From the NCBI GenBank assembly GCA_963930775.1, contig OZ005704.1:6200001-6264000 (forward strand): DNA of 64,000 bases. Reading direction: 5' to 3'. Below the pieces are notes generated by a model. The model was not told where the DNA came from. It saw nothing but the letters and a program-made list of their open reading frames with translations, and made no database searches. Position numbers and translations under genes: made by a program. Positions within the stretch are counted from its first letter, which is position 1. Each line of letters opens with the position of its first letter. This document shows, piece by piece, positions 10,457 to 39,162 of the stretch. This DNA comes from Cliona cf. orientalis. Taxonomy: Eukaryota; Porifera; Demospongiae; Clionaida; Clionaidae.

Positions 10457-13400
10457 ATGATTCGTATCGCGTGGGTACCAATTATCGTTCTTTTGGTGTT
10501 GTTCTTTGGCGGCTACTTCAATAACCCGCCTCAAGAAGTTTATCCTGGACCGGTCAACAAGACGATCGAAGGAAAGGATTACTGTGACCTTGGTAAGTTG
10601 CAAAAAAATGTAATAATGATAATTAGCCCTTCCCCTTTAATTATTGGCGCAGCATTTTAACTGCTTCCAGCAATATTTTTGCTCATTAATTATTATTATT
10701 AATTTTGTTGTTGTTTTCTTTTTTATACAGAGCCTATCCAGCTGAGGGATATCAATTCTCTCACATGTCCTGCACCTGTGATTATTACGAAAGGACTCGA
10801 CTTGGATCATGATGGAAATGGTAAAGAATCTAAGGTGAGTAAAGTAGAAAGTTGTAGCAAATTTTTGATGTTTTGTCATAATAATATTAGTATTTTCAAC
10901 AATAATACAGAGTAAGCTTATTAGATAAATCTCTGGGCACTGTGATATTATTATATATATTTTTTCTTTTGCTGTCATGGTCATTTCTGTTGAAAAACAG
11001 AATGGAGAGCCATGGTTACGCCATGCGCGCATGCGCAGCAAGGACTGACGCATCAGAGCACAGATTGGTAAGCGCAATGAATCAGTCGAAATAGTCGACA
11101 AAATTTCTTCATTATGCTACGCATGAGCGTTGCAAAAACTGCGGTTTGTTGTATCGATATTTCAACCGCACTCTGTGCGTTCCTTTTGACGGTAATGGTC
11201 GTCAACAAGCATCTCCACCGCGCGCACGCGCAGGATGCAAGCTTATGTGCTCTCGAGTACATGCAACATTGAAAACTGGAATATGGTTTGTGCAAACCAT
11301 AGAGGCAGCGGCGTATCTAGAGAATTTATGTTAGTGGGGCCCAGCTGAGATTAATATTAAAGACTGCAAAAAGTATCCTTCAGTGGAATTACTTCAACAC
11401 ATCAGAGATATGCTCTCAATTCACTTTTGGTCAAAATGTTTTCTTTGCTAAGAGGCCAAAGTACAGCAAATTTATGTTTAGCCCCAAGTTTTTGGCCAGA
11501 GGAGTAGGGTGGGCACTTTGAGTGTTTAGCGGGGCCCCTGCCCTGCTAGGCCCTGCCTTAGATATGCCACTGGATAGAGGAGGGCCTGGGGACAAGGCTA
11601 CGTTTCGGAGGGTCATTAGTTTGTACTAATTTTGAGAGCTTGCATTGATGTGTGTGAGAGAGAAGTTATCATGAAGTACAACTCTTACAGGATAAGCTGG
11701 CTGCTTTATCTGAAGATGATGTAATCGACAAATCCCTGTACACATGGGTGTACATTTCCAAGGAGATTGGGTGGGTGTATACCCTAATAGATCCACCCCT
11801 CACTGATGCTCCTCAACCGGACTCGACCCAACTGCCCACTCAAGGACAAGATGATCAATCTGACAAGCCCACTAACAAATCTGAATGGAAGATGGAGGAT
11901 GAAGAAGGAATGCATTCTGATTTCCAGAAACAGCCGGAACAGCCTCCTCGCGATGAAGTTGATCATCTTGGGACTCCTAAAACGGATTCTAACCTTGCCT
12001 CTCTCTCGGAACACAAGCCCTCCACTGACTCTCACCAAGATGAGAAATTGGCCAGTCGTGTGGCTTCCCAACGGATCGATGCTGACCAAAACCAGAAAAC
12101 TGGAAATGATACTCCTTCCACCACGGCAACTAAGGCTCCTCCTTCCTCTGGCTCTGCTCAGCATGATGGTCACGACCACCACCACCGAGATAGAGTGAGA
12201 ATGGACCCTAGGCGTGATCCGAATCTCCTTGGTATTGACATGTACAGCATCTACTTACGATCCATTGGCATTCGTCCTCTTGCATCTCCTTCATTCTCTG
12301 GAGGTGATGGCAAACGACCAAATGTGAATATTGCCTCGGATGCTATGAACTCTCAACCTCCTTTGAAAGATGAATGGAAACTTGGGCCTGAAATTGATAA
12401 GATCATTGAAGGCCGTATCCAGTCTGATGCTGTTCAATTGGACAATCCCTCTGGTGCTCTTCCTGCTGGTGTTGACGATAAGACTCCTCCCACTAAAGAC
12501 GATGCTCCTCCCTCTGCTGGTGTAAAGGATAAGACTCCTCCCACTGAAGATGACGCTCCTGCTGGCATTGACGATAAGACTCCTCCCATTGAAGATGATG
12601 CTCCTCCCTCTGACACTCCTCCTGACAATAAGACTCTTCCCATTGAAGATGATACTCCTGCTGGTGTTAAAGATAAGACTCCTCCCACTGAAGATGACGC
12701 TCCTGCTGGCATTGACGATAAGACTCCTCCCACTGAAGATGATGCTCCTCCCTCTGCTGGTGTAACGGATAAGACTCCTCCCACTGAAGATGACGCTCCT
12801 GCTGGCATTGACAATAAGACTCCTCCCATTGAAGGTGATACTCCTCCCTCTGACACTCCTTCTGACAATAAGACTCATCCCATTGAAGATGATGCTCCCG
12901 CTGGTGTTAAGGATAAGACTCCTCCCACTAAAAATGATGCTCCTCCCTCTGATGCTCCTGTTGCTGGTATTGACGATAAGACTCAAGATGATGCTTCTCT
13001 TGAAGATTCTCCTGACGATAAGACTTGCTCCACTGAAGATGAAGCAGTCCAGCCACCCGACCTTGATAATGCGACTTCTCCCTCTAAAGAAGCTCCTCCC
13101 TCCACTAGACGTGAAGTTCCTCCTCCCTCTCTGCGTGATGGTGAACAAGAAGAAGAAGAAGAAGAAGAAGGGAAACATGAGCCTGAAAGCAACATTCCTG
13201 ATGTGATCGCTGATAGGAAATACTATTCGCCAGACAATGTAAGTTCCACATACAGCATACATGTACCTTACTGTAGCCGATGGGTAGAAAATTCCTGCAT
13301 AGTCTAGATAGGATTATCCACTTGTACTATCTAGCTAGTGATAATAATTATTATTGTAGTCCATCAAGTTCTGTCCTGTGATTTTTTTTTATTGATCAAT

Positions 13401-14382
13401 TATTGGACATAATTATTATGACATTGTATGATTCACGAGTGTATTGAGTGGATTGTTCCCTTGTTCTCTCGTAGGCACCGATGATGGCTGTCACTTGGAT
13501 CTCTTTCTTTATGTGTTGCATGATGATTCTCTACCTTTGCTGTACAGTTCAAAGTGATAAGAAGGAAATTAAAAGGATGCTTGGTGAGTCCATTCTCTCT
13601 CTCTCCCCCTCCCCCCAACCACATTATCCCTTTATGAATACCTTGCAGCCAACTATCACACATTGGAGGAGAATCTTTCAACGGTTCAATATTACGCAAG
13701 TGTTCTGGAGAGGAAATTGAGAGAGAGTGAAGATTACTGTCAGCGTCTCAAAGTCAAATTTGCTCAGCAGAAACAAGAGTTTGATAGCCAGGTGGCCACG
13801 GTGGTCAGCGAGAGAGAAGGAGCCCTGGAGCAGGCCACCCAGCTCTCCTCCTCCATGCAGGAGCTGGAGCAGAAGCTGCAGGGACTGGAGGCTCAGAAGG
13901 ACCAGCTTGAGGAGGACAGGTTCACCGCACAGACGGCACTGCAGAAGCTACAGTCACAGCATGAACAGGTAACGATCTTGCATGGCAAAGTGCAAAATGC
14001 ATCATAAAAAGGTCCGAGTGTACATGTACAATAAATACAACTATGCTTCAGCTAGTCATTTTTATTGGAGGAAACGATCGAAGGTGAAGTGATATTAAAT
14101 TTTCGTACTCTGATTAGAGAAGATCCATATTCCCTATAATTGAAGGCTTTTCTGAATAAGAAACTTCAACAAGTGACTAGTGCTGAAACTAAAAATGATT
14201 CCACATGTACGTACGAATAATAATAGGTCACAGCTGAGCTTGAGGAGACGAAGGAGCAGTATGAAGGACTGAGGAATGACTTCAGCTCTGTGACCGTAAG
14301 GCAGCCGTCCGTCGTGAAGCGTTTGAAGAGTGCAGTCACCTTCTGGTCGAGCTGCAAGAAAACTGGGAAAGTGATGGAATAG
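10457..14382 (+). CDS. Membrane protein with acidic Pro/Asp repeats and cytosolic coiled coil
   Basis: Exons: 10457-10592, 10731-10834, 11691-13238, 13475-13583, 13649-13968, 14227-14382. Phases agree and sum to 790 residues. The start is the ATG opening MIRIAWVPIIVLLVLFFGG, a signal peptide or signal anchor. Exon 2 has a calcium-loop-like DLDHDGNG. Exon 3 carries KSLYTWVYISKEIGWVY and then a long acidic, Pro-rich repeat. Exon 4 is a transmembrane helix (MMAVTWISFFMCCMMILYL). Exons 5-6 form a coiled coil rich in Glu/Gln/Leu. The layout (lumenal acidic region, one membrane pass, coiled coil) recalls TANGO1/cTAGE5 and similar ER-Golgi proteins. No SH3 domain is seen and I do not recognise the family. 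The last exon seems frameshifted near 14283 (see findings), so the true C-terminus may be longer. Confidence 0.65.
11306..11572 (+). mobile_element. hAT-like MITE with 8-bp target duplication
   Basis: Ends are inverted: left CAGCGGCGTATCTAG (11306-11320), right CTTAGATATGCCACTG (ending 11572). The flanks are catagagg (11298-11305) and gatagagg (11573-11580), 7 of 8 identical. CAGNGG-type ends plus an 8-bp duplication are the hallmark of hAT transposons. No transposase ORF. It lies in intron 2 of the coiled-coil gene; a second copy is at 36320-36547. Confidence 0.75.
12460..13035 (+). repeat. Coding minisatellite: about 12 DKTPPxEDDAP units
   Basis: Within exon 3 the motif (D/N)KTPP(T/I)EDDAP recurs about 12 times. 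Units of 15-18 residues end alternately in AGID, AGVK, PPSAGV or PPSDTP. A higher-order block of three to four units is itself duplicated (about 12540-12680 and 12780-12915). The product is an acidic, disordered stretch. Overlapping ORFs on both strands here are by-products of the repeat. Confidence 0.9.
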
Positions 14383-14519
14383 TAGGTACCGACATTATTA
14401 ATTTTTTCACCATCAACTATAAACAGTTACTGTGCACATGAATATTATCTCTATAACATGGTAGCTAGCATAAAGTTTTGCTGGACAAATATTCTACCTG
14501 TATTCCATTTTACTCACAC

Positions 14520-14521
<2 letters not shown>

Positions 14522-14569
<48 letters not shown>
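14522..14569. repeat. (AC)24 microsatellite
   Basis: Uninterrupted AC dinucleotide tract, 48 bp. Confidence 0.95.
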
Positions 14570-14571
<2 letters not shown>

Positions 14572-15878
14572 TTTCTTGATACAGAGTGAAGGCATTAATG
14601 GTGAAGTTTGATAAAGACAAAAAAAAAAAAACGAACAAAAAAAAGACACTATACAAAAAAATGACCATATTTGTCCATTAAAAATTAGGCCTTTTCTGAT
14701 AAACACAAAAAAATGACAGTATATTCATTCATTTTAGGCCTTTTTCGATCTGTGTACTTGATTCATGTTATATTATTTTATCATGTCTTGATATTATTGT
14801 TATACCATGCCAGAGCCTAAGTTTTGAGGTATATTATAGAAAATTTTCACAGATTTTGTGGATCAGAAAACGTAATGCAAAATACGTCATAGCAGAATCT
14901 GATAGTTATTACAAACAGACAGGGACTGGAAGCTTGACCACAATCCTGTGAAAATAAATTTGGAGCATGTAGATTATAATATTATTACATGTATACCGAA
15001 ACGTGAAATACCTCAAAAAGTTTAGGCTACACTGCACTTATTATATTAAAATAGTATTATTGTGGACCGTACATATGTAATGAAAAATCAATCTTATCCC
15101 GTCAACCCCGTATACGTAGCAACAATGATCTCCGTATTTCTAGTGCTCTTAAATAAAATAATAATATTAAGCAATAACATACAGTCACATTGTAATGCAC
15201 GAGAAATTTAAATATGCCAGAAAGAACAGTCATGAAAAAAATTAATTATGAGGAACTGAAAAACAACGAAACTAATGTAATATAAATGGCATACACGTAA
15301 CTAGTAACAACTATTCACACAATAATTATTAAGGTTATGTGTTTAAGTAATCAATAATAATAATTAATAACACAGATGTATACAAAATCGGCAATCAAAT
15401 TTATAAATATAGAGGAAAAAGGACCCCGCATGGATATAATTATAATTAATAGAAGTCTCTAAGTACCATGTTGAGCAATCAGTGGTGTGCGTGATCACCA
15501 CGAGACCTGGATTAGAAACTTCAGAGAGAAAACAAAAAAATGATGGGGAAGAGTATAATAATATTATAATAAAACAATGGATGATGTCAAATGACACTAC
15601 ATAGGTATGTGTACTTGTAATAACAAAATAGAACTCTCTTTATGACTAATCTGAAGAAACATGGAGTCCAGCTGTCGTGTTGGATGTTCAATTCTGTCAC
15701 AGTCTTTCGAGACAATTTTGGCCGATCGAGAGAGATAGTCTAAGTCTGTATTCGTTGCTGTCATGAATGTCTAAAAAAAAGTGGACTATATACACTGCTA
15801 ATTCACTGGAAAAAGGGGAGGGGGCCAGGATTCGTATTATTAGAACACCAAAGATGATACTGAAAAGTTCATCCAGTG

Positions 15879-15880
<2 letters not shown>

Positions 15881-15925
<45 letters not shown>
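15881..15925. repeat. (CA)n microsatellite next to the MARK stop codon
   Basis: Uninterrupted CA tract of 45 bp, beginning about 40 bp past the MARK stop codon, so probably inside its 3' UTR (read as TG in the transcript). Confidence 0.9.
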
Positions 15926-15927
<2 letters not shown>

Positions 15928-15963
15928 ACAGATACAGAGAAAGAGAGAAAGTAGCTACTTCCA

Positions 15964-33385
<17,422 letters not shown>

Positions 33386-34064
33386 ATTTGTAGCTGACTT
33401 CGGGTCTTTCTCTCGAGTCTAACGAAAGGTCTGGAGTCTCGGAAAGTTCTCTGTTTTACGGCTGCTATTGTCCAAACACGACTCACTGTCGAAGTAAAAC
33501 TGTGCGGCAGTTCGATATCGATTTACTTTCACGTTCACGGCGAAGGCTCTCGAACTTCACAGACCTTCAAAGTGACTTTCAAACGCTCGTACACTTATCC
33601 TACCTTTTCTTCTCACGACTCCTATTCAAACGTTGCGAACACTTGACTTGCAGTCTCGGACCGGCCGTTTGCTTCTAGTGCTCGCCAAGTGCTTTTTCTG
33701 TACCGCCGTGAGCGATTTCGTCTTACTTCCCGCGCCGTGAGAGATGTAGTAGGGAGCTCTGTTCGAGAACACGACTTCACTTCACTCGACAGCTAGGCTA
33801 TACACCTTTGAATAACCGAGCTCGCCATGTTCTGAGACCGGATCGCTATGGCCACACAGTATGTACACACACAATACATGTACAGGCTAGACTGTACTAG
33901 ATAGTGACAAATATATGGATCACGTGACTAAGGTGCCACGCCTTCATTCTTTGCATTCCTTCTTTACCGCAAAAAATTTACACGAACACGTACTATGTGG
34001 CGACCAATACCGATCCATAAGCCTAGAAGACGGATCAGAGGACACCATATTAATATCATCAGTG
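33386..34064. promoter_or_regulatory. Divergent promoter region, MARK / PDRG1
   Basis: 679 bp separate the two start codons. The part 33420-33830 is clearly richer in CG dinucleotides than its surroundings. An E-box (CACGTG, in ATCACGTGAC) lies at 33921-33926. No TATA box recognised. An in-frame ATG at 33915 precedes PDRG1 but is probably not its start. Confidence 0.5.
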
Positions 34065-35046
34065 ATGGAAGCTGACGTAGAACAAGTGATCAAGGAGTAT
34101 GCTGCCATGGATGCTATGGCGTCAGAAATTCTCAGTGACAAGCAACAGGTGTAATTTCAACGTACACAATTCATTTTGTGCATCTTTTGATTTATTAATA
34201 TCATGTTCTGTTGTGCACTCTCTTTTTGCCAGATTGTTGATCTTGATGGGAGGAGGAATAAGGGACGAGAGGCTCTACGGAAACTAAAGGCCAATCAGGG
34301 AAAGGGTTAGTCACGTGCCCTGTCCCCTTTCACGCATGCGGAGCCCCGTTCTCTCCACGTGCATGAATGCAGTTGGCGGTGCCTTGGTACCGTGATGGCA
34401 TCACATTTGTGGGTGATCCTATCCTTCCTAGCCTCATGCCAATCTTTTTGGTGTACACATGAATGAAATTAGGCTTGGCTTATCATTCCTACTTATAGCC
34501 GAGCCTAGTGCACCCCCACGTATTCTGACCCTCTTCAAGTTAAATTTCTTAATACAGATTCCCAATCTTGGATGTGTTTTGGAAATACATTCATCAAAAT
34601 GGACACACCAACTTGTATCAAGTCGTTGGAGGAAGGTGAGGGCATTTTTATGTAGCCTTGTCCCCAAAAAATAATATTGAAAAACTGGCCAGGAAATGAG
34701 GCTATAGTAGGCTATCTCCCTAGCTATAATATTATGTATAACAGCCCTGTCCATTGTCTATTTCTTTTGGTTTTGTAGATCAACAAACATTGGATGTTGA
34801 AATTGAGAGACTGAGGGATGAATTGAAACCAAAGGTCTCAAAACTACACAAAATGGAAGGTACTAGAATAATTATAGAATAATGTTATTATACGCGTTAT
34901 GTGGATGGAATTGCAAAATATTATTCTTTCCTGTTATGTGAATGTGAGTGTTTATAATATTATTATTATTAACAGGTAGAGCTGAGGCAGTAGGCTTTGA
35001 TCTTAAAGGAATGAGACTTGAAGAGGAATTGACAAGACAGAAGTAA
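34065..35046 (+). CDS. PDRG1: PDRG1, prefoldin-like subunit
   Basis: Exons 34065-34148, 34233-34305, 34558-34635, 34779-34859 and 34976-35046, phases consistent, 128 residues (human PDRG1 is 133). The order of conserved blocks matches the family: ASEILSDKQQ then IVDLDGRRNKGREALR, then MCFGNTFIKM, then DVEIERLRDELKPKV, and a short GFDLKGM tail. PDRG1 is a small helical prefoldin-like protein of the PAQosome (R2TP/prefoldin-like) complex that works with HSP90 to assemble RNA polymerases and other complexes. The start at 34065 matches the family length; an in-frame ATG at 33915 would add 50 residues with no family counterpart. Introns are short (84-252 bp). Head-to-head with MARK. Confidence 0.92.
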
Positions 35047-35455
35047 ACCTCATCTATTGTACATACACATGTACATGTATAATTATGCATCACAATCTTC
35101 ATCTGGAAATCATCGCTTATTCCTTCACATGCAACAATCAAGGGATACACAGTGACAATAGATTATTCTCAAGATAAAATCTGACACACTGATATACATA
35201 CATACAATGTCATGTGACATAAAACTCAATACACATCAAGAATTGCATTACAACAAAAATAAGATGTATTTTTATAGATACACATAATAATATAACATAC
35301 AGCTGCAATCTTTATTAAAATTTAATGGTGCAACCTATTGCCCGCTATGCCGGCAGAACAAGAAATGACAAAGAGACAATGCAACACACGATATCATAAT
35401 TATTATTACAAATCAACATTGTTCACATACAATACAGCAGTACACAATAATGCAC
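35047..35455. other. Intergenic, tail-to-tail (PDRG1 / GPR137)
   Basis: 409 bp of AT-rich DNA holding both 3' UTRs. A minus-strand AATAAA is at 35311-35316. Confidence 0.7.
35311..35316 (-). terminator. Candidate polyadenylation signal for the GPR137-like gene
   Basis: TTTATT on the plus strand is AATAAA on the minus strand, about 140 nt after the GPR137 stop codon. Confidence 0.5.
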
Positions 35456-38400
35456 TCATCTATCGCTGAGAAATGATGGACTTGTAAACAGCTTTGGTGG
35501 CGTTGTGCCCGGCATATAGTTTGACATGGCACTCCCAACGTGATTATTGACGCTATACTTGCTGGGAGCACTGTAAGGGTTCTGACGAGACGAGTTAGAG
35601 CCGTACCCCCCGTATGATAAGTGGGAGGGGTCAGGAAGGCTGGGAATCGACACCTGGCCAGTGGAACCGTTGGTTCTCGATCGCTTGATTGATCTATTAG
35701 TCAGGGGCTCACTCTCATCGTCGTAGCGACGGGGATTGTCAAAGAAGTGTTTCCTGTTCTCTGGAGCAGAGTTCTCTCGTTTGGGAATCAGCTGCATAGT
35801 ATACAATTAATCCATGGCACCTACATTATCGTTTGGGTATTTGTAACTCACCACTGACGATGAAGGCATTCTGACTCGGAAGAAGATGACAATGAGGTAG
35901 GTTGGTATGACCTCCCAGATGACCAGCACTGCAAGGTAGGCTATGTAGCCGTAGTGATTGTTAGGATCTTCAAACTCAAAATCACCCTGCACCAACAATA
36001 CGTGTTCATAATAGCAAGGTCTTCTTACCACCTGACACACAGTTGCATGTATGTCACAGCTAGCCTCATCCCTAGCTCCTTGCATTCCAGCTTTTCAAAT
36101 AATGCTTGCATTGAAACACTGGGGATGAAACTTGTATACAGTTGCCACATTGGTTTGCAAGGCAGCCATGCATAGTGCATCTCAATTTTTGCTGTTATGG
36201 GGAGGGTCTTGGGAGCATGCCCCCCTCCCCCTACCCAGGAAATTTTGAAAAAGCAGCTCTCATAGGAGTAATTCTGGTGCATTCTGGGTGGTATATTATT
36301 CTAGGACACATTATCTGTAAACAATTATTAAAGAGTATCCTTCAGTGGAATTAATTACTTCAACACATCAGAGATATGCTCTAAATTCACTTTCAGTCAA
36401 AGTGTTTCGCTTTGCTAAGAGGCCGAAGAAAAGAAAACAGGAAAATTCATGTTTAACCCCAAGTTTTTGGCCAGAGGAGTAGGGTGGGCACTTTGAGTAT
36501 TTAGCAGGGCCCCTGCCTTGCTAGGCCCTGCCTTAGATACGCCACTGGAGCTAAGTAATTTTTATACACTTCACTCCACAAAACAGTCACTTTTCCATTA
36601 CAGCAGCTTCTAATTTCAGCCAATACATACATAGCATGCATACCGTAGTTGTAGCAAGATTCCACTGTACAAAAGCACTAATGATACTGAATTCCAAGCA
36701 GCCTCTTACCATATCTGTTGCAAACGTCCACCCAAATACAAATTTCTTGGCATCTTCGACTCTCACAGCCACCAAGTCGTATATGGTCCGCGACGTGAAC
36801 AGCAGAATGAGCAGAAAGGATATGAACAGTGGCCAACACTTGTGCACCCCCTGAGCCTCCTGGATGTCCTTACCAGCTCTCGTAGTGTAGATCTTTTGTG
36901 TGTGTGGGGAAGGGGGAAGGGGGGGGGGGAGGGGGGATTAGAGCAAAATATTAAGGATATGCCAGCTTATTTTTGTTTGGCCATTGCCTACTACACTAGG
37001 CCAATGATGAGAGGGGGTCATAGGCCAACAAATGTAGTTGACAGACCTCAGTTGGGGTGCTACTTTGTCTATTATGGGTACAAAACAGATTATAGCACAA
37101 GCAAAGGTAAACATGTCTGCTCAAATCTTTGTCGATAACGCACCACTATCAAAACATGCCCAAAATGTTTTTATCATGACAATTCACCAATTTACAAGCG
37201 GTTGGCATAACATGTGATATCCAGGTTTATGGATTGAAGGACAAATGCTACCAGGTCTCTGGGTACACCATTCAAACATTTGGCAGAAGTTACCATGTTG
37301 GGAGGTCAAGATTCATGTAAAATTTTCGAATGTTCAAATTTCATAGTTCTTATTTTCGAATACTCGTGCAAAAATACATAAAAATACAAGAATTTCCATG
37401 CTATACGGCATTAGACTCACCAGTATAATGCAGAGCCCTAGAAGAATCCCCATTATAAAGAAGAGCCCATCCAGCAGAATAACACGCAGCCACACCAATA
37501 GGTCATTGTGTTTATTATCTTGATCGTTCTTGATCAGGATGTAGAAGGTGATATTTCCGGCAATGAAGACAAGGATGGACGCTAGCCAGATCATCCGCGC
37601 CAGTAGTCTACAAGGAGAAATCAGTTAAGAAGGGGACAAAGAAATATGTACATTTCGCGTAATACAACCTGTCAAGGTTCACCACATACATACCGCTGAC
37701 CACACCTTTATTACATGTATGTGTGAGGTAACAAATATACAAATTAATAATGCATTCTTGGTTTTACTGCATCATTACTTCCTCACTAGTCTGGCCAGCT
37801 AGACCCTTGTCCCCTCTCCAGATTATACATACCTATATTTTCTCATCTTCTTGTAGGGGGGCACCAAACTGGACATCTCCTGCCGTCTCTCGTACACTTT
37901 GAACAAATTCTGAATTGAGAAATACACAATGTCATGGACTCACAGTAGCATTCTTCCTAAACCACACTACAGAACCATGTATGTACTTTATGTACGAGCG
38001 TGGTTGGGTCAAAATTATTAATTTCGTGAATACATCGGCCAAGGGCCTAGGCATATTATGTACATGTGCAGCCAATACGCCATGATGGTGAGACTACGGA
38101 GCAAGCACTGCATAGACAGTATCATGTCTATCCACAGCCATAATAATCATTATTATACATAATGTCATGAATCTACAAGATTCATAGCTTCCTAAAGGAG
38201 GAACACGTGTTGCTAGGATTTGTTACAGGAGATTAGATAACACTTAGGCTGCGCTGGTGTGCATGTAGTAGGGCTCTGACACAATGGGAACATGACCAGT
38301 GCAGTGCAAACAAAATCTTTAGACATACAGGTAGCTGTCACCATGACATGACACCAGATGCCATAATTGGAGTGAGTGCTACAGGTATGTGCAGTATGCA

Positions 38401-38990
38401 ACACTTTTATTGATCAGAGAGAGAGAGAGAGAGGGGGGGGGGGAGGATGGAATGATTATCTGTAAGCTCATTCATCATAAACATTAGTGACCTTCATGCA
38501 ATAATTCAATCACCTCTCCAAAGTAGTGCACCAGTATTGCCAATGAAATGTACTGCAGCGCTGACGGAAATGCCACGAGCAACCAGCCCCAGCCAGTGTT
38601 CAGCCGCTGGATCAAATCACAACAACGAAAGTAGAACGAATAGAGAGTTAGTCTCAGAGCAGCCCATATTAAAATATCAAACAGTAACACAGTCTGATAG
38701 GAGATGAGTTTGTATCCGAAACACAGCACCATCATTAGCTGGACATAGACCGCCAGGAAAAGTAGGGCTACTAGCACAGTTACAGTCACAGTGACTCCAA
38801 GATGGACTCCGATATCAATTGGAGTTATGATATTGGCAGGAGGGACGATAGGAGGTATGGTACCGGTAATGATAGGAGCCGGTTCTCTTTGTGAAAGGTA
38901 ACCTGTCATGATTGACTGCTGCTGTTGCTCTAGGGTCTCTCTCCCGCCAGAAGGAGATAGAATACCCAAGATGGCGTCCGTGTAGTTCAT
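35456..38990 (-). CDS. GPR137: GPR137-type integral membrane protein
   Basis: Exons (minus): 38514-38990, 37833-37909, 37421-37607, 36710-36892, 35852-35986, 35456-35791. Phases close to 464 residues. A Pro-rich N-terminal tail of about 60 residues precedes a series of hydrophobic helices. The segment SYQTVLLFDILIWAALRLTL with LYSFYF matches the second-third helix region of GPR137. Further helices lie in exons 3 to 5, consistent with seven passes. The C-tail is Ser/Asn/Tyr-rich and basic (IKRSRT). In vertebrates GPR137 proteins sit in lysosomal membranes and promote Rag/mTORC1 recruitment; the same role here is inferred. Orthology among GPR137/137B/137C cannot be resolved. Head-to-head with aftiphilin. 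Confidence 0.85.
36320..36547 (+). mobile_element. Second copy of the hAT-like MITE
   Basis: Near-identical over about 220 bp to 11345-11572, sharing AAGTATCCTTCAGTGGAATT-like, GGGGCCCCTGCC-like and terminal CCTTAGATACGCCACTG blocks. The right terminus ends at 36547. The left part differs and may extend to about 36150, with an inner block ending CCAGGAAATTTTGAAAA; no left TIR was found. In GPR137 intron 4. Confidence 0.75.
36971..37033 (+). mobile_element. Internally deleted copy of the 57282-57402 TIR repeat
   Basis: Starts TTGTTTGGCCATTGCCTA and ends AGGCCAACAAA with the family block AGGCCAATGATGA between. It lacks the CAACCAAAG centre. In GPR137 intron 3. Confidence 0.55.
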
Positions 38991-39162
38991 GGTGCTAGCT
39001 TTACGAACCAGTTACACCTTGACTTATACATGAGAACACGACCTTTCTTTCTCGGCTGGTTGTATTTATGATGACCTTTGACCTGTGGTCACGTGGTTGG
39101 TCATTAATTAGATTAGTGCAACCGATAGTGGGCATTAATTGGAACAGAAACTTCCAGTGAAG
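38991..39162. promoter_or_regulatory. Divergent promoter region, GPR137 / AFTPH
   Basis: Only 172 bp separate the start codons. Contains a perfect DR1 nuclear-receptor element (39072-39084) and an E-box CACGTG (39090-39095) next to a GGTTGG word. No TATA box. Confidence 0.6.
39072..39084. promoter_or_regulatory. Perfect DR1 nuclear-receptor element
   Basis: TGACCT-T-TGACCT, the exact complement of AGGTCA-A-AGGTCA. This is the consensus for RXR/HNF4/COUP-class receptors. Sponges possess HNF4/NR2-class receptors, so binding is plausible but inferred. Confidence 0.55.

Larger units (their letters stand above)
14383..15963. other. Intergenic spacer, tail-to-tail
   Basis: Lies between the coiled-coil gene and the 3' end of MARK. 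It holds an (AC)n tract at 14522-14569, A-rich runs at 14618-14650 and a second (CA)n tract at 15881-15925. No gene or RNA recognised; the MARK 3' UTR must occupy the right part. Confidence 0.55.

Noticed and set aside
11784-12198. Overlapping plus and minus ORFs at the start of the coiled-coil gene's third exon
   Set aside because: Shadows of the phase-consistent frame that connects to flanking exons.
12291-13262. Long ORFs on the minus strand and in other plus frames over the Pro/Asp repeat
   Set aside because: Period-3 repeats of DKTPP-coding DNA leave other frames open; products are Ile/Leu/Ser/Gly repeats with no independent support.
33915-34064. In-frame upstream ATG for PDRG1
   Set aside because: It would add 50 residues that no known PDRG1 has; the ATG at 34065 gives the family length.
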